Shown here in pieces: positions 24,657 to 36,716 of a stretch of 64,000 nucleotides of DNA (its first letter is position 1; each line of letters starts with the position of its first letter). The notes beneath the pieces are model-generated. The model was not told the DNA's origin and searched no databases. It saw only the letters and a list, made by a program, of their open reading frames with translations. The DNA comes from Photobacterium malacitanum (GTDB lineage: Bacteria > Pseudomonadota > Gammaproteobacteria > Enterobacterales > Vibrionaceae): the NCBI RefSeq assembly GCF_900185615.1, contig NZ_FYAK01000012.1:20374-84373 (forward strand), written 5' to 3'. Both the position numbers and the translations under genes were made by a program.

Positions 24657-26270
24657 ATGATAGAAACAGCCATTAAAGCAAATGATCATACTCAGTTATT
24701 ACTGCAGCAACCTCTGACAGAGCAGCAACAACAAATTATTACCGCCGATGCATTAGCATTTATTGAGCGGTTAGTTGAGCGCTTTGCTGATCGAATCCCA
24801 TTATTATTAGAGGCGCGTGAACAACAGCAATTAGCGATTGATCGCGGTCAACTACCTGATTTCTTACCAGACACGCGTGCTATCAGAGAAGCTGAGTGGA
24901 AAATACAAAATATCCCTCATGATTTGCAAGATCGCCGTGTAGAAATCACAGGCCCTGTTGATCGTAAAATGGTGATCAATGCCCTAAATGCTAATGTAAA
25001 AGTATTTATGGCTGACTTTGAAGACTCTTTTGCGCCATCGTGGAATGCCATTATTGATGGTCACCAAAATTTGCGTGATGCGGTCAATGGCACCATTAGC
25101 TATACCCATCCTCAAACAGGTAAACATTATCAGCTTGATGATGATCCCGCGGTATTGATTTGTCGTGTTCGTGGCCTGCATTTATTAGAAAAAAATATCC
25201 GTTGGAATGGCGAGCCGATTCCAGGCGCATTAGTTGATTTCGCGTTGTATTTTTATCTTAATCATCAAGCGCTATTAGCTAAAGGCAGCGGCCCTTATTT
25301 TTATTTACCAAAGCTACAGGCATATCGAGAGGCTGCTTGGTGGAGTGATGTCTTTAGTTATACCGAAGATGAATTTGGCTTAACCCGCGGTACCATCAAA
25401 GCAACAGTATTAATTGAAACCTTACCAGCTGCATTTGAGATGGATGAAATATTATTTAATCTCAAAGAACATATCGTCGGATTAAATTGTGGACGGTGGG
25501 ATTACATTTTCAGTTATATAAAAACCTTACGTAATTTCCCTGAGCGCATTTTGCCTGATCGTCAAGTCGTAACCATGGAGAAACCTTTTCTAAATGCCTA
25601 TTCACGGCTGCTTGTTAGAACGTGTCATCGTCGTGGTGCATTAGCAATGGGAGGCATGGCGGCTTTTATTCCAGCGAAAGATCCTCAGCAACAAGCATGG
25701 GTATTAAATAAAATTCAAACTGATAAAGCCCTTGAAGCCAACAATGGTCACGATGGTACTTGGGTCGCGCATCCTGGGTTAGCTGATACCGCTCGCGCCA
25801 TTTTTGATGATGTACTCGATCAACGTATTAATCAATTGAATGTCAGCCGTGAACACGATGCACCTATTACTGCGGCAGAATTATTAGCCCCTTGTGATGG
25901 TGAACGTACAGAAGCGGGTATGCGACACAATATTCGCGTGGCTGTGCAATATATAGAAGCATGGATTTCTGGTAATGGTTGTGTACCTATTTACGGCTTA
26001 ATGGAAGATGCTGCTACCGCCGAAATAGCGCGAGCGTCAATTTGGCAGTGGATTAAACACGGTAAAACGCTCTCTAATGGCCAAGTGGTGACGAAAGCAT
26101 TATTTGCACAAATGTTGACTGAAGAAATGCAAGTATTGCAGCAAGAGTTAGGCCAGGAACGAATTGAGAACGGTCGTTTTGAAGAAGCGACGTATTTGAT
26201 GTCGCACTTAGCGACCAGTGATGAGTTAGATAACTTCTTAACCTTAAAAGGTTATGACTATTTAGTGTAA
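24657..26270 (+). CDS. aceB: AceB, malate synthase A
   Basis: A 537-aa malate synthase (E. coli A form 533). It condenses glyoxylate with acetyl-CoA to malate in the glyoxylate bypass. The conserved core includes FMADFEDSFAPSW, RGLHLLEKN, TVLIETLPAAFEMDEIL and LNCGRWDYIFSYIK. The catalytic Asp region CDGERTEAGMRHN and PIYGLMEDAATAEI are also present. The start at 24657 is chosen because GGAGG lies 5 nt upstream; the alternative Met at 24642 would place that SD inside the gene. It is followed 38 bp later by aceA. No aceK follows. Confidence 0.96.
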   Translation: MIETAIKANDHTQLLLQQPLTEQQQQIITADALAFIERLVERFADRIPLLLEAREQQQLAIDRGQLPDFLPDTRAIREAEWKIQNIPHDLQDRRVEITGPVDRKMVINALNANVKVFMADFEDSFAPSWNAIIDGHQNLRDAVNGTISYTHPQTGKHYQLDDDPAVLICRVRGLHLLEKNIRWNGEPIPGALVDFALYFYLNHQALLAKGSGPYFYLPKLQAYREAAWWSDVFSYTEDEFGLTRGTIKATVLIETLPAAFEMDEILFNLKEHIVGLNCGRWDYIFSYIKTLRNFPERILPDRQVVTMEKPFLNAYSRLLVRTCHRRGALAMGGMAAFIPAKDPQQQAWVLNKIQTDKALEANNGHDGTWVAHPGLADTARAIFDDVLDQRINQLNVSREHDAPITAAELLAPCDGERTEAGMRHNIRVAVQYIEAWISGNGCVPIYGLMEDAATAEIARASIWQWIKHGKTLSNGQVVTKALFAQMLTEEMQVLQQELGQERIENGRFEEATYLMSHLATSDELDNFLTLKGYDYLV

Positions 26271-26308
26271 TAACGGATTAACGCCATATTGACTAGAGGG
26301 ATATTATT

Positions 26309-27616
26309 ATGACATTAACTCGCCAACAACAAATTGCTGCCCTAGAACAAGATTGGGCTGAAAATCCACGCTGGAAACACGTGAAGCGTACTTATACTGC
26401 TGAAGAGGTGGTTAACCTTCGAGGATCATTTATTCCAGAGCACACTATTGCCCAACGTGGTGCTGATAAATTATGGCAATTGGTCAATGGTAGTGCCAAA
26501 AAAGGCTATGTGAACTGTTTAGGCGCGCTAACTGGCGGCCAAGCTGTTCAACAAGCAAAAGCGGGTATTGAAGCGATTTATTTATCAGGTTGGCAAGTTG
26601 CCGCTGATAATAATACCGCTTCAGCTATGTACCCTGATCAGTCGTTATATCCGGTAGATTCAGTGCCAGCAGTGGTAAAGCGTATTAATAACTCTTTCCG
26701 TCGTGCCGATCAGATCCAATGGTCAAATGGGGGGTCACCAGCAGAAGGTGTTGATTATTTCTTACCGATTGTTGCCGATGCCGAAGCGGGGTTTGGTGGT
26801 GTACTCAATGCGTATGAATTGATGCGTAATATGATTGAAGCGGGGGCAGCTGGAGTCCACTTTGAAGATCAATTAGCGTCGGTGAAAAAATGTGGTCATA
26901 TGGGGGGCAAGGTTTTAGTGCCGACTCAAGAAGCGGTACAAAAATTAGTTGCCGCACGTTTAGCGGCTGATGTTGCTGGGACTACAACCTTAGTGATTGC
27001 ACGAACCGATGCCAATGCCGCTGATTTGCTAACATCTGATTGCGATCCATATGATAAAGATTTTATTATCGGCGATCGCTCTGCTGAAGGTTTTTATCGT
27101 GTTCGGGCAGGTATTGATCAAGCCATTGCGCGTGGTTTAGCTTATGCACCATATGCTGATTTAATTTGGTGTGAAACGGCAAAACCTTGCTTAGAAGAAG
27201 CGCGCAAATTTGCTGAGGCAATTCATGAGCAATACCCTGATCAGTTATTAGCATATAACTGTTCACCATCGTTTAATTGGGAAAAGAACCTTGATGCTGA
27301 AACAATTGCTAAATTCCAGCAAGAATTAGCCGACATGGGTTATAAGTACCAGTTTATTACGCTCGCGGGTATTCATAATATGTGGTTTAACATGTTTGAG
27401 TTAGCACATGCTTACGCGCAAGGTGAAGGTATGCGTCATTACGTTGAAAAAGTACAGCGTCCAGAGTTTGAGGCTGCAGCTAAAGGTTATACTTTTGTCG
27501 CTCATCAGCAGGAAGTGGGAACGGGCTATTTTGATACCATGACCAATACTATTCAAGGTGGCAACTCGTCAGTAACCGCACTGACAGGATCAACCGAAGA
27601 AGAACAGTTTAAGTAA
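26309..27616 (+). CDS. aceA: AceA, isocitrate lyase
   Basis: A 435-aa lyase (E. coli 434) splitting isocitrate to succinate and glyoxylate. The catalytic Cys195 sits in the signature KKCGHMGGK. Substrate- and metal-binding stretches [21 protein letters not shown] and [11 protein letters not shown] are all present. It has a good SD (AGAGGGAT). It forms an operon with aceB, and a strong terminator follows directly, so no isocitrate dehydrogenase kinase (aceK) is co-transcribed. Flux control must therefore work differently from E. coli, or aceK lies elsewhere. Confidence 0.97.
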   Translation: MTLTRQQQIAALEQDWAENPRWKHVKRTYTAEEVVNLRGSFIPEHTIAQRGADKLWQLVNGSAKKGYVNCLGALTGGQAVQQAKAGIEAIYLSGWQVAADNNTASAMYPDQSLYPVDSVPAVVKRINNSFRRADQIQWSNGGSPAEGVDYFLPIVADAEAGFGGVLNAYELMRNMIEAGAAGVHFEDQLASVKKCGHMGGKVLVPTQEAVQKLVAARLAADVAGTTTLVIARTDANAADLLTSDCDPYDKDFIIGDRSAEGFYRVRAGIDQAIARGLAYAPYADLIWCETAKPCLEEARKFAEAIHEQYPDQLLAYNCSPSFNWEKNLDAETIAKFQQELADMGYKYQFITLAGIHNMWFNMFELAHAYAQGEGMRHYVEKVQRPEFEAAAKGYTFVAHQQEVGTGYFDTMTNTIQGGNSSVTALTGSTEEEQFK

Positions 27617-27646
27617 TCATAGTTAATAAATGATTCATCTATCGAG

Positions 27647-27668
27647 GGGAGCATTATGCTCCCTTTTT
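27647..27668 (+). terminator. Terminator after aceA
   Basis: GGGAGC, loop ATTAT, GCTCCC, then TTTTT. Confidence 0.9.
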
Positions 27669-27679
27669 GATCGTGGTTA

Positions 27680-28177
27680 TTAGTCACGTTCGATGTCGAT
27701 ATCACCAATATCACTCAGATCATCCAGCCGATCTTGTTCTTGCTCTAGCGGATCGATTTCATCTTGCATTTCAAGCAATGTCACAGCGATAGCGACAAAA
27801 TCACTGTTGGTAATAATGCCAACCAGTTGCTGATTATCAACCACAGGTAAACAACCAATCTGATGTTTTTGCATATACAGTGCGGCCTCTTTAAGGCCTG
27901 CATGGCTATTAACACTAAATATGTCACGATTCATGCAATGTTCTAGTAATGCGTTTAGTGGTGAGTGGTTATGGTTGGCAATCACGGATTTTAAATTAGA
28001 GTCTTGAGCGGCAAGTACATCGCGTTGAGAAATTAACCCTAGCAGATGGTGATTATGATCGGTGATCGGAATATGACGAATAGACAGGGTTTGCATCATC
28101 TCTTTGGCATCAAGCAAAGTATCATTGCGAGATAATGTATGGGGCTTTGGCGTCATCATATCGGCAACAGTAAACAT
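27680..28177 (-). CDS. Tandem CBS-domain protein
   Basis: A 165-aa protein built of two CBS modules: VADMMTPKPHTLSRNDTLLDAKEMM (about 4-60) and CMNRDIFSVNSHAGLKEAA (about 83-140, ending GIITNSDFVAIAV). An acidic tail of Asp/Glu follows (about 141-165). CBS pairs bind adenosine nucleotides and usually regulate an attached domain, but none is attached here. The partner is unknown. It is convergent with aceA and divergent from queA, with its own promoter region. Confidence 0.85.
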   Translation of the reverse strand: MFTVADMMTPKPHTLSRNDTLLDAKEMMQTLSIRHIPITDHNHHLLGLISQRDVLAAQDSNLKSVIANHNHSPLNALLEHCMNRDIFSVNSHAGLKEAALYMQKHQIGCLPVVDNQQLVGIITNSDFVAIAVTLLEMQDEIDPLEQEQDRLDDLSDIGDIDIERD

Positions 28178-28388
28178 AGAAACCTCCTGTTTTTATACGA
28201 TTGCTAAATGTTTATTCCTGATTTACTGGTTTGAATGTAGCGAATTATTGGTGGCTATCCCATGATCATGGTCATAAATTTTAAATGTCACCAATGATTA
28301 ACTGTTCGCTATTATGCGTAAATCAAGACAGCAGCGATTATTCGACAGCGGTTTTATTATCGAAAAGACGCTTTAATTGCCACGGGGT

Positions 28389-28417
28389 TTCGCATCTTTG
28401 GTGGAGTTAAGTATAAT
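28389..28417 (+). promoter_or_regulatory. Probable queA promoter
   Basis: A perfect -10 TATAAT (28412-28417) has a weak -35 TTCGCA (28389-28394) with 17-bp spacing. It lies 32 bp before the queA start. Confidence 0.5.
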
Positions 28418-28448
28418 GCCCGCCTGCTGTTATTTAAGGCGTATTACG

Positions 28449-29501
28449 ATGCAAGTTTCTGATTTTGATTTTGAGTTACCAGACGAGCTGATTGCTCGCT
28501 ACCCACAACCTGAGCGTACTGCGAGTCGTTTACTACATATGACGGGCAATAGCGGTGAATTAGCACATAAAGGTTTTAAAGATGTGTTAGACCTCGTTGA
28601 GGCTGGGGATTTATTAGTTTTTAATAATACCCGTGTTATTCCTGCGCGTATGTATGGTCATAAAGCGTCTGGTGGTAAAATTGAAGTGTTAGTCGAGCGC
28701 ATGTTAGATGATAAATCTATTTTGGCTCACGTACGCGCATCTAAACCGCCAAAGCCTGGTAATGAATTATTATTAGGTGAACATGGTGAGTTTTCTGCTG
28801 AAATGGTCGCTCGCCACGATGCGCTGTTTGAAATTCGTTTCAACAGTGATAAAACGGTGCTAGAAATTTTAGAGCAGGTAGGGCATATGCCTTTGCCTCC
28901 TTATATTGATCGTCCCGACGAAGATGCTGATAAAGAGCGTTACCAAACGGTCTATAACGCCAAACCTGGTGCGGTAGCAGCACCAACGGCGGGGTTGCAT
29001 TTTGACGATAAACTGATGGCTGATCTAAAAGCCAAAGGGGTTAATTTTGCCTTTGTAACCTTGCATGTTGGCGCAGGTACTTTTCAGCCGGTACGTGTTG
29101 ATGACATTAATGATCATCATATGCACTCTGAATACGTTGAAGTACCACCAGAAGTGGTGACGGCAGTTAATCAAACTCGTGCTAATGGCGGTCGAATTAT
29201 TGCCGTGGGTACCACATCTGTACGCTCACTAGAAAGTGCTGCACAAGATGCGCTGAAGAATGGTACTGAGCTCAAGCCATTTTTTGGTGATACGGAAATC
29301 TTTATTTACCCAGGCTACCAATTCCAGTTAGTGGATGTATTAATCACTAACTTCCACTTACCAGAATCAACTTTGATTATGTTGGTAAGTGCATTTGCAG
29401 GTTATGAGCATACGATGAATGCTTATCATCAAGCGGTTGCTAATCAATATCGTTTCTTTAGTTACGGCGATTCGATGTTTATTACCCGTAAAAATATGTG
29501 A
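28449..29501 (+). CDS. queA: QueA, S-adenosylmethionine:tRNA ribosyltransferase-isomerase
   Basis: A 350-aa enzyme (E. coli 356) that turns preQ1 in tRNA into epoxyqueuosine, using the ribosyl part of SAM. It starts [20 protein letters not shown] and has [40 protein letters not shown] and [18 protein letters not shown], all family hallmarks. The frame is open upstream to 28377, but the family start is at 28449. The next gene is tgt, which inserts preQ1 and so makes QueA's substrate. Confidence 0.97.
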   Translation: MQVSDFDFELPDELIARYPQPERTASRLLHMTGNSGELAHKGFKDVLDLVEAGDLLVFNNTRVIPARMYGHKASGGKIEVLVERMLDDKSILAHVRASKPPKPGNELLLGEHGEFSAEMVARHDALFEIRFNSDKTVLEILEQVGHMPLPPYIDRPDEDADKERYQTVYNAKPGAVAAPTAGLHFDDKLMADLKAKGVNFAFVTLHVGAGTFQPVRVDDINDHHMHSEYVEVPPEVVTAVNQTRANGGRIIAVGTTSVRSLESAAQDALKNGTELKPFFGDTEIFIYPGYQFQLVDVLITNFHLPESTLIMLVSAFAGYEHTMNAYHQAVANQYRFFSYGDSMFITRKNM

Positions 29502-29540
29502 TATTGATTACGTTAACACTTATTAAAAATTAAGTATTTA

Positions 29541-29570
29541 GGCTGCTTTTTGTTACAATTGCAGCCTTTG
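29541..29570 (+). terminator. Possible terminator after queA
   Basis: GGCTGC (29541-29546) and GCAGCC (29561-29566) enclose 14 nt and are followed by TTTG. The short tail makes it weak, and an extended -10-like TGTTACAAT overlaps the loop. Confidence 0.4.
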
Positions 29571-29683
29571 TTGCCTCTGCTACATGAGATAAATTTATTT
29601 CTGTAGAATTTACAACATAATAAATGCTTATGGCTGCGGCTGAGGGTGACTATCACTGCTAGTAACTCAAGGCTGTCAGTAGC

Positions 29684-30922
<1,239 letters not shown>

Positions 30923-30948
30923 ATCATAATAAATCGAGGACGTTATAA

Positions 30949-31287
30949 ATGAGCTTTTTTATCTCTCAAGCACATGCAGCAACTGAAGGCGCTGCTCAAG
31001 GTGGCTCACCGTACCAGTTATTCATTATGCTGGGTCTGTTTGCTGTTATCTTTTACTTCATGATTTACCGTCCACAAGCTAAGCGTGTTAAAGAACATAA
31101 GACGCTAATGAGCTCAATGACTAAAGGCGATGAAGTAATGACTAACGGTGGTCTTTTAGGCCGTATTACTAAGTCATCATCTGAAAGTGATTACATCGTT
31201 CTTGCGCTAAACGACAATACTGAAGTAACTATCAAAAAAGACTTCATTACTGCAGTTTTGCCAAAAGGCACCATGAAGTCTCTATAA
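30949..31287 (+). CDS. yajC: YajC, Sec translocon accessory subunit
   Basis: A 112-aa single-span membrane protein. The N-terminal stretch is followed by a transmembrane helix at about 24-44 (LFIMLGLFAVIFYFMIY) and the typical RPQAKRVKEHK. A cytosolic beta domain follows (MTKGDEVMTNGGLLGRI). It belongs to the SecDF-YajC complex that aids protein export. It stands in the usual tgt-yajC-secD-secF order. Confidence 0.96.
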   Translation: MSFFISQAHAATEGAAQGGSPYQLFIMLGLFAVIFYFMIYRPQAKRVKEHKTLMSSMTKGDEVMTNGGLLGRITKSSSESDYIVLALNDNTEVTIKKDFITAVLPKGTMKSL

Positions 31288-31323
31288 GACGCTAAAAAAC
31301 ATTCGCTTTGAAGGATCATAGCA

Positions 31324-33177
31324 GTGCTTAACCGATACCCTCTGTGGAAGAACTTGTTAGTGTTGTTCGCACTAATTATAGGTTTGCTTTATGCACTTCC
31401 CAATGTATACGGTGAAGATCCAGCGATTCAAGTAACTGGGGCGCGTGGCGCCTCAGTTACTATGAGCGCTTTGGATACTGTCACCGAAGATTTAAAAAAG
31501 AACAATATCCCTTACAAGTCAGTTGTGTTTGAAAAAGGCTCAATACTGGTCCGCTTCAACGATACTGATACTCAAATCAGCGCTCGCGATATTCTAAATA
31601 GTGAATTAGGTGATAATTATATTGTCGCTCTAAATCTCGCACCTTCAACACCGTCTTGGCTAGAAGCAATTGGGGCTACTCCAATGAAGCTTGGTCTTGA
31701 TTTGCGTGGTGGGGTTCATTTCCTTATGGAAGTGGATATGGATGCGGCGATGGAAAAACTATTAGGCCAGCAAGAAGAAACTTTCAGAGCTGAACTACGC
31801 CAACAGAAAATTCGCTATCGTGCCATCGATAAAACTAAACAAACGGTCTCTGTACGTTTACGTGATGCTGCTCAATTAGAGCAAGCAAAAGCGGTATTAG
31901 AGCCACTTCATCCTGATATGGTATTTACTGAAACAGATACCAAAGGACGTTTTGTTTTAACCGCTGGTTTTTCTGAAGCACGTCTTCAAGAAATTCGTAA
32001 CTATGCTGTTGATCAAAACATTACTATTTTACGTAACCGTGTTAATGAATTAGGTGTTGCCGAGCCATTAGTACAACGTCAGGGCGCTAACCGAATTGTG
32101 GTTGAGCTACCGGGTGTTCAAGATACTGCACGCGCTAAAGAAATTTTAGGTGCAACTGCTACGCTTGAGTTCCGTGAAGTGGACAGTAATGCTGATCTTG
32201 GTGCTGCAGCTGCAGGGCGAGTACCTGCGGGCAGTGAAGTGAAGATGACCCGTGATGGTCGTCCAGCAGTATTGAAAAAACGCGTTATTCTAGCGGGTTC
32301 TCATATTACAGATGCGACTTCAAGTGCAGATGAATATGGTCGCCCACAGGTGAATATTTCGCTAGATACTGAAGGCGGCAGCAAAATGACGGCGTTCTCA
32401 CGTAATAATGTCGGCAAATTAATGGCGACAGTCTTTACTGAGTACAAAGACAGCGGTGATCGTACACCTGAAGGTAAGGTCATACTTGAAAAGCACGAAG
32501 AAGTAATCAACCAAGCGACGATTCAAACGGCACTTGGACGTAACTTCCGTATTACAGGTATTGATTCTCAACCGGAAGCACATAACCTTGCGTTATTGTT
32601 ACGTGCTGGTGCTTTGATCGCGCCTATTTCGATCGTTGAAGAACGTACAATTGGTCCATCTATGGGTCAACAAAATATCGATATGGGTATTCAGGCATGT
32701 ATTTGGGGTATGGTTGCAGTAATGCTATTTACCTTATTGTACTACCGTGGCTTTGGCTTAATTGCCAACTTAGCACTGATGATGAATCTGGTATTGATTA
32801 TTGGTGTAATGTCGATGATTCCTGGCGCAACCATGACCTTGCCAGGCATTGCTGGTATTGTATTAACCGTCGGTATGGCCGTCGATGCTAACGTGCTGAT
32901 CTTTGAACGTATTCGTGAAGAATTACGTGAAGGTCGAAGCCCTCAGCAAGCGATTCAACAAGGTTATGCCAATGCGTTTAGTACCATTGCTGATGCCAAC
33001 ATCACCACTCTAATGACGGCAATTATTTTGTTTGCTGTCGGTACTGGTGCAATTAAAGGTTTTGCAGTGACATTATCGATCGGTATTTTAACCTCGATGT
33101 TTACTGCGATTGTCGGTACTCGTGCTGTGGTTAACTTAATCTATGGCGGTAAACGCATAGATAAGTTGTCAATCTAG
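31324..33177 (+). CDS. secD: SecD, protein-export RND subunit
   Basis: A 617-aa membrane protein (E. coli 615) that uses proton flow to pull exported proteins across the membrane. An N-terminal helix ([20 protein letters not shown]) is followed by a large periplasmic P1 domain with [16 protein letters not shown]. Five more membrane segments lie in the last about 170 residues, including [19 protein letters not shown]. The start is GTG at 31324, matching the family start MLNRYPLW. It is followed 12 bp later by secF. Confidence 0.97.
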   Translation: MLNRYPLWKNLLVLFALIIGLLYALPNVYGEDPAIQVTGARGASVTMSALDTVTEDLKKNNIPYKSVVFEKGSILVRFNDTDTQISARDILNSELGDNYIVALNLAPSTPSWLEAIGATPMKLGLDLRGGVHFLMEVDMDAAMEKLLGQQEETFRAELRQQKIRYRAIDKTKQTVSVRLRDAAQLEQAKAVLEPLHPDMVFTETDTKGRFVLTAGFSEARLQEIRNYAVDQNITILRNRVNELGVAEPLVQRQGANRIVVELPGVQDTARAKEILGATATLEFREVDSNADLGAAAAGRVPAGSEVKMTRDGRPAVLKKRVILAGSHITDATSSADEYGRPQVNISLDTEGGSKMTAFSRNNVGKLMATVFTEYKDSGDRTPEGKVILEKHEEVINQATIQTALGRNFRITGIDSQPEAHNLALLLRAGALIAPISIVEERTIGPSMGQQNIDMGIQACIWGMVAVMLFTLLYYRGFGLIANLALMMNLVLIIGVMSMIPGATMTLPGIAGIVLTVGMAVDANVLIFERIREELREGRSPQQAIQQGYANAFSTIADANITTLMTAIILFAVGTGAIKGFAVTLSIGILTSMFTAIVGTRAVVNLIYGGKRIDKLSI

Positions 33178-33189
33178 GAGGACGCATAA

Positions 33190-34137
33190 ATGAAACAGTT
33201 ATTGAATAGCGATAAAGTTACCGATTTTATGCGTTGGTCAAAATTAGCGTTTGTTTTTTCGTTAATAATGATTACAGCTTCTATTGCGACAATATCAACC
33301 AAAGGCTTGAATTGGGGCTTAGATTTTACTGGCGGTACGCTGATTGAAGTAAGCTTTAAAGAGCCTGCTGATTTACCGTTAATTCGAGAGTCATTGGCAA
33401 AATCAGGTTTTGGCGATGCTATCGTGCAGAACTTTGGTACTGCGCGTGATGTGATGGTGCGATTGCAACCTCGTGAAGGAATTAAAGGCGAAGTTCTGGG
33501 TAACCAGATCATTGATGCTCTAAAAACTGGAACAGGTCAGCAAGTTGAAATGCGCCGAGTGGAATTTGTCGGTCCCAATGTTGGTGATGAATTAGCAGAA
33601 GCGGGCGGTTTGGCAATTTTAATTGCACTTCTTTGTATTCTGCTTTATGTATCAGTGCGTTTTGAATGGCGTTTAGCCGCAGGTGCGGTACTGTCATTGG
33701 CACACGATATTATCATTACCGTTGGTATTTTCTCGATTCTACAAATTGAAGTTGATTTAACTATTGTGGCAGCATTGCTAACAGTAGTGGGTTATTCACT
33801 TAACGATACTATCGTGGTATTTGACCGTATTCGAGAAAACTTCCGTAAGATGCGTAAGCAAACTGCTGAAGAAATTATGAACAGCTCACTTTCTCAAACA
33901 TTGAGCCGAACATTAATTACTTCCAGTACCACCTTGTTTGTTGTTATTGCGTTGTTCTTAAAAGGCGGCGCAATGATTCAAGGGTTTGCATTAGCATTAT
34001 TGATTGGTATTACTGTCGGTACTTACTCTTCAATCTATGTTGCATCTGCATTAGCGCTTAAATTGGGCATCACCCGTGAGCACTTAATGCCGACACCATT
34101 AGATAAAGAAGGTGAAGAAATTGATGCGATGCCATAA
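33190..34137 (+). CDS. secF: SecF, protein-export RND subunit
   Basis: A 315-aa partner of SecD with six predicted membrane segments. LNWGLDFTGGTLIEVSF follows the first helix. VVGYSLNDTIVVFDRIRENFRK, in the fourth to fifth segment region, carries the conserved Asp used in proton transport. A good SD (AGGAGGA) and 12-bp spacing show co-translation with secD. Two terminators stand behind it. Confidence 0.97.
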   Translation: MKQLLNSDKVTDFMRWSKLAFVFSLIMITASIATISTKGLNWGLDFTGGTLIEVSFKEPADLPLIRESLAKSGFGDAIVQNFGTARDVMVRLQPREGIKGEVLGNQIIDALKTGTGQQVEMRRVEFVGPNVGDELAEAGGLAILIALLCILLYVSVRFEWRLAAGAVLSLAHDIIITVGIFSILQIEVDLTIVAALLTVVGYSLNDTIVVFDRIRENFRKMRKQTAEEIMNSSLSQTLSRTLITSSTTLFVVIALFLKGGAMIQGFALALLIGITVGTYSSIYVASALALKLGITREHLMPTPLDKEGEEIDAMP

Positions 34138-34180
34138 CCGTAAGTAGTTGCTACTATCGGTAACGTCATCATTTATTATA

Positions 34181-34204
34181 CGGAGTCTGCGGACTCCGTT
34201 TTTT
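34181..34204 (+). terminator. Terminator after secF
   Basis: CGGAGTC, loop TGCG, GACTCCG and then six T. Confidence 0.92.
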
Positions 34205-34214
34205 ATGGGCAACA

Positions 34215-34251
34215 AAAAACGCCCTGCTGTTAATATCAGCAGGGCGTTTTT
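34215..34251. terminator. Bidirectional terminator between secF and suhB
   Basis: AAAAACGCCCTGCTG pairs perfectly with CAGCAGGGCGTTTTT over a 7-nt loop. The A-run and T-run make it work both ways; it is the terminator of suhB on the minus strand. Confidence 0.93.
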
Positions 34252-34274
34252 ATTTAGCGGGTTGTAATCAATGA

Positions 34275-35075
34275 TTACTTAGCCAGAGCGTCGCTACCGA
34301 ATTCACGGATTTTAGCAAGCATTGGCTTAACTACACGTGCGTTACCAGCAACAATGTTGCCAGTTGTTAGGTAGTTAGTATTACCCGTAAAGTCAGCACA
34401 GATAGCACCAGCTTCACGCGCGATTAATTCACCAGCAGCAAGTTCCCAAGGCTTTTGGCCTAACTTGAATACACCGTCAACACGGCCAGCAGCTAGGTAA
34501 CAAAGATCCAATGCAGTACAACCTGATTGACGCATGTCATCACATTCTACAAATAAAGCATTTTGGATTTTTAGGTAGCTTTCAGCGTGTTGTTTAGCAG
34601 CAAAAGGAAGACCTGTTGCTAACACAGTACCTGTTAGATCACGTGGCTGAGATGCACGTAGACGTAGGCTATTAAGTTGTGCGCCTGCACCACGAGTAGC
34701 CGTGAATAGTTCGTTACGAGCTGGGTCGTAAACTGCAGCAACTTCTGTACGACCACGCATACGTAGTGCGATAGAAACTGCATAGTGAGGGTAACCGCGA
34801 ACGAAGTTCTTGGTGCCATCCACTGGGTCAATAATCCACTGACACTCTTTGTCACGTCCTTCTTTCGTACCAGACTCAGCTGCAACGATGCAGTGATCAG
34901 GGTAAGCTTTTAGGATTGTCTCGATGATGATAGCTTCTGCTTCATGATCGATATTGGTAACAACATCATTACCTTTATTAGCAACCTCAATAGCTTGAGG
35001 TTTTTCTAGAGATTTAATGACATGGTCACCAGCCTTTCGCACAGCGCGAATGGCAATATTAAGCATCGGATGCAT
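34275..35075 (-). CDS. suhB: SuhB, inositol-1-monophosphatase family protein
   Basis: A 266-aa Mg-dependent phosphatase with family motifs WIIDPVDGTKNFVRGYPHYAVSI (metal-binding) and WELAAGELIAREAGA (C-terminal). E. coli SuhB, besides cleaving inositol phosphates in vitro, joins the rRNA antitermination complex, and this close homologue likely does too. It is divergent from trmJ across 244 bp and convergent with secF. Confidence 0.95.
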   Translation of the reverse strand: MHPMLNIAIRAVRKAGDHVIKSLEKPQAIEVANKGNDVVTNIDHEAEAIIIETILKAYPDHCIVAAESGTKEGRDKECQWIIDPVDGTKNFVRGYPHYAVSIALRMRGRTEVAAVYDPARNELFTATRGAGAQLNSLRLRASQPRDLTGTVLATGLPFAAKQHAESYLKIQNALFVECDDMRQSGCTALDLCYLAAGRVDGVFKLGQKPWELAAGELIAREAGAICADFTGNTNYLTTGNIVAGNARVVKPMLAKIREFGSDALAK

Positions 35076-35319
35076 AGGATTTTCCCAACGGATGTTAAAG
35101 AACTAAAAAGCGGCGGCGAGTATAACAGAGCTATAAAAAAAAGGAAGTGGTTATTTTTTCGACGTTAGTCAGTGCTGAAAAAATAAATAATGACGGTATT
35201 TTATTTATTGATGACGGTAATGGCTAATAACAATCATCAAATAGACATGTTTTCTTCATTTTTGTTATGGCTGTGCTACTATCTCTGAGCGTTAAATTAG
35301 ACTGGAATATAGCGACATC

Positions 35320-36060
35320 ATGTTAGATAAAATTCGCGTTGTCCTCATTGGCACGTCACATCCTGGAAATATCGGTTCTGCAGCTCGCGCAATGAAAGTG
35401 ATGGGGTTAACTAACCTTGTTCTTGTTGATCCCGCTTGCGAAATTGATAGTCATACAATTGCTTTAGCTGCCGGTGCCGCTGATGTGGTTAAGAACGCTA
35501 AAATTGTAAAAACATTAGATGAAGCCGTTGCTGATTGCGGGTTGGTTGTTGGCTCAAGCGCACGTTCTCGCACCTTAGAGTGGCCGCAATTAGACCCTCG
35601 CGAAAATGGCATTAAAGTTATTGCAGAATCTGAACAGCATCCTGTTGCGATTTTATTTGGTCGTGAGCGTACTGGCCTGACGAATGAAGAATTACAAAAA
35701 TGTCATTGCCATGTTTATATTCCAGCTAACCCTGAATATAGTTCGTTGAACCTTGCGATGGCTGTGCAAACAGTAACTTATGAAGTTCGTATGGCATACC
35801 TTGATGCGACTAAGCATCAATCTACAGCGATTGTTGATGAATATCCTCGTGCTGAGGAATTAGAGCGGTTTTATCAGCATCTTGAAAAAGTGACCACTCA
35901 AACGCGATTTATTAATAAAAATCATCCCGGTATGGTGATGGTTAAATTACGTCGTATGTTTACTCGCACTCGTCCTGAGCAACAAGAGTTAAATATTTTA
36001 CGCGGCATTTTATCGTCAGTAGAAAAGACGATTGAAACCTTAGAAAAGAACAATAAATAA
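35320..36060 (+). CDS. trmJ: TrmJ, tRNA 2'-O-methyltransferase (position 32)
   Basis: A 246-aa SPOUT methyltransferase that methylates the ribose of C/U32 in tRNAs using SAM. The start [25 protein letters not shown] holds the family N-terminal motif 1. [13 protein letters not shown] and [17 protein letters not shown] form the trefoil-knot cofactor site. The helical tail fits the family length (E. coli 246). It lies upstream of iscR, as in E. coli and Vibrio. Confidence 0.96.
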   Translation: MLDKIRVVLIGTSHPGNIGSAARAMKVMGLTNLVLVDPACEIDSHTIALAAGAADVVKNAKIVKTLDEAVADCGLVVGSSARSRTLEWPQLDPRENGIKVIAESEQHPVAILFGRERTGLTNEELQKCHCHVYIPANPEYSSLNLAMAVQTVTYEVRMAYLDATKHQSTAIVDEYPRAEELERFYQHLEKVTTQTRFINKNHPGMVMVKLRRMFTRTRPEQQELNILRGILSSVEKTIETLEKNNK

Positions 36061-36105
36061 CCGCTTTTGCAAGTTCGCGAAAGACCTACTGTTTTAGTGG
36101 GTTAA

Positions 36106-36130
36106 ATACTTGACCAAAATAGTCAGGTAT
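36106..36130 (+). promoter_or_regulatory. Type 1 IscR-binding site before iscR
   Basis: The 25-bp site begins ATACTTGACC and ends AGTCAGGTAT. That agrees with the known type 1 consensus (ATA-YYGAC then AGTC-RGTAT halves). The spot, 40 bp before the iscR ATG, is where [2Fe-2S]-IscR represses its own operon. TTGACC inside may double as the -35. Confidence 0.88.
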
Positions 36131-36169
36131 GAGAGACTGCCTCTATAAATTCAAGTAGGTAGCCATGTT

Positions 36170-36685
36170 ATGAAGTTGACTTCAAAAGGAAGATACGCAG
36201 TGACAGCAATGTTAGATGTAGCATTGCATTCACATAATGGACCAGTACCGTTGGCTGATATTTCAGAACGTCAAGGGATCTCACTGTCCTACCTAGAACA
36301 ACTCTTTTCGCGTCTTCGTAAAGCGGGCCTAGTAACAAGTGTTCGCGGTCCAGGTGGTGGTTATCGCCTTGGTGAAGATGCCGCCAATATTGCTGTTGGT
36401 ATGATTATCGCAGCAGTTGATGAATCAGTTGATGCCACTAAATGTCAAGGTAAAGGTGGCTGCCAAGGTGGTGTGCGTTGTTTAACTCATACCTTATGGC
36501 ATGATCTTAGTGATCGTATCAGCGGATTTTTAAATAACATCACTCTCGGTGAGTTGATGAAGGATAATGATGTACAAATAATTGCCGATCGTCAGGATAT
36601 AATCCTACAAAGTAATAACAAAACATCATTTGCAAATAAAAAATCACACGACAGCGCCCCTATCGGTGTCGATGTCCGCTCCTAG
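36170..36685 (+). CDS. iscR: IscR, Fe-S cluster-sensing repressor
   Basis: A 171-aa Rrf2-family regulator (E. coli 162), first gene of the isc operon. The winged helix is at about 1-60 ([29 protein letters not shown]). The [2Fe-2S] ligands Cys92, Cys98, Cys104 and His107 appear in [17 protein letters not shown]. The C-terminal tail is longer and rich in Asn/Lys/Ser. It represses isc when it carries a cluster and regulates other genes without one. An IscR box lies upstream. Confidence 0.97.
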   Translation: MKLTSKGRYAVTAMLDVALHSHNGPVPLADISERQGISLSYLEQLFSRLRKAGLVTSVRGPGGGYRLGEDAANIAVGMIIAAVDESVDATKCQGKGGCQGGVRCLTHTLWHDLSDRISGFLNNITLGELMKDNDVQIIADRQDIILQSNNKTSFANKKSHDSAPIGVDVRS

Positions 36686-36716
36686 AGACCTGACGTTCGT
36701 GTTTTCGGAGAAGAAA

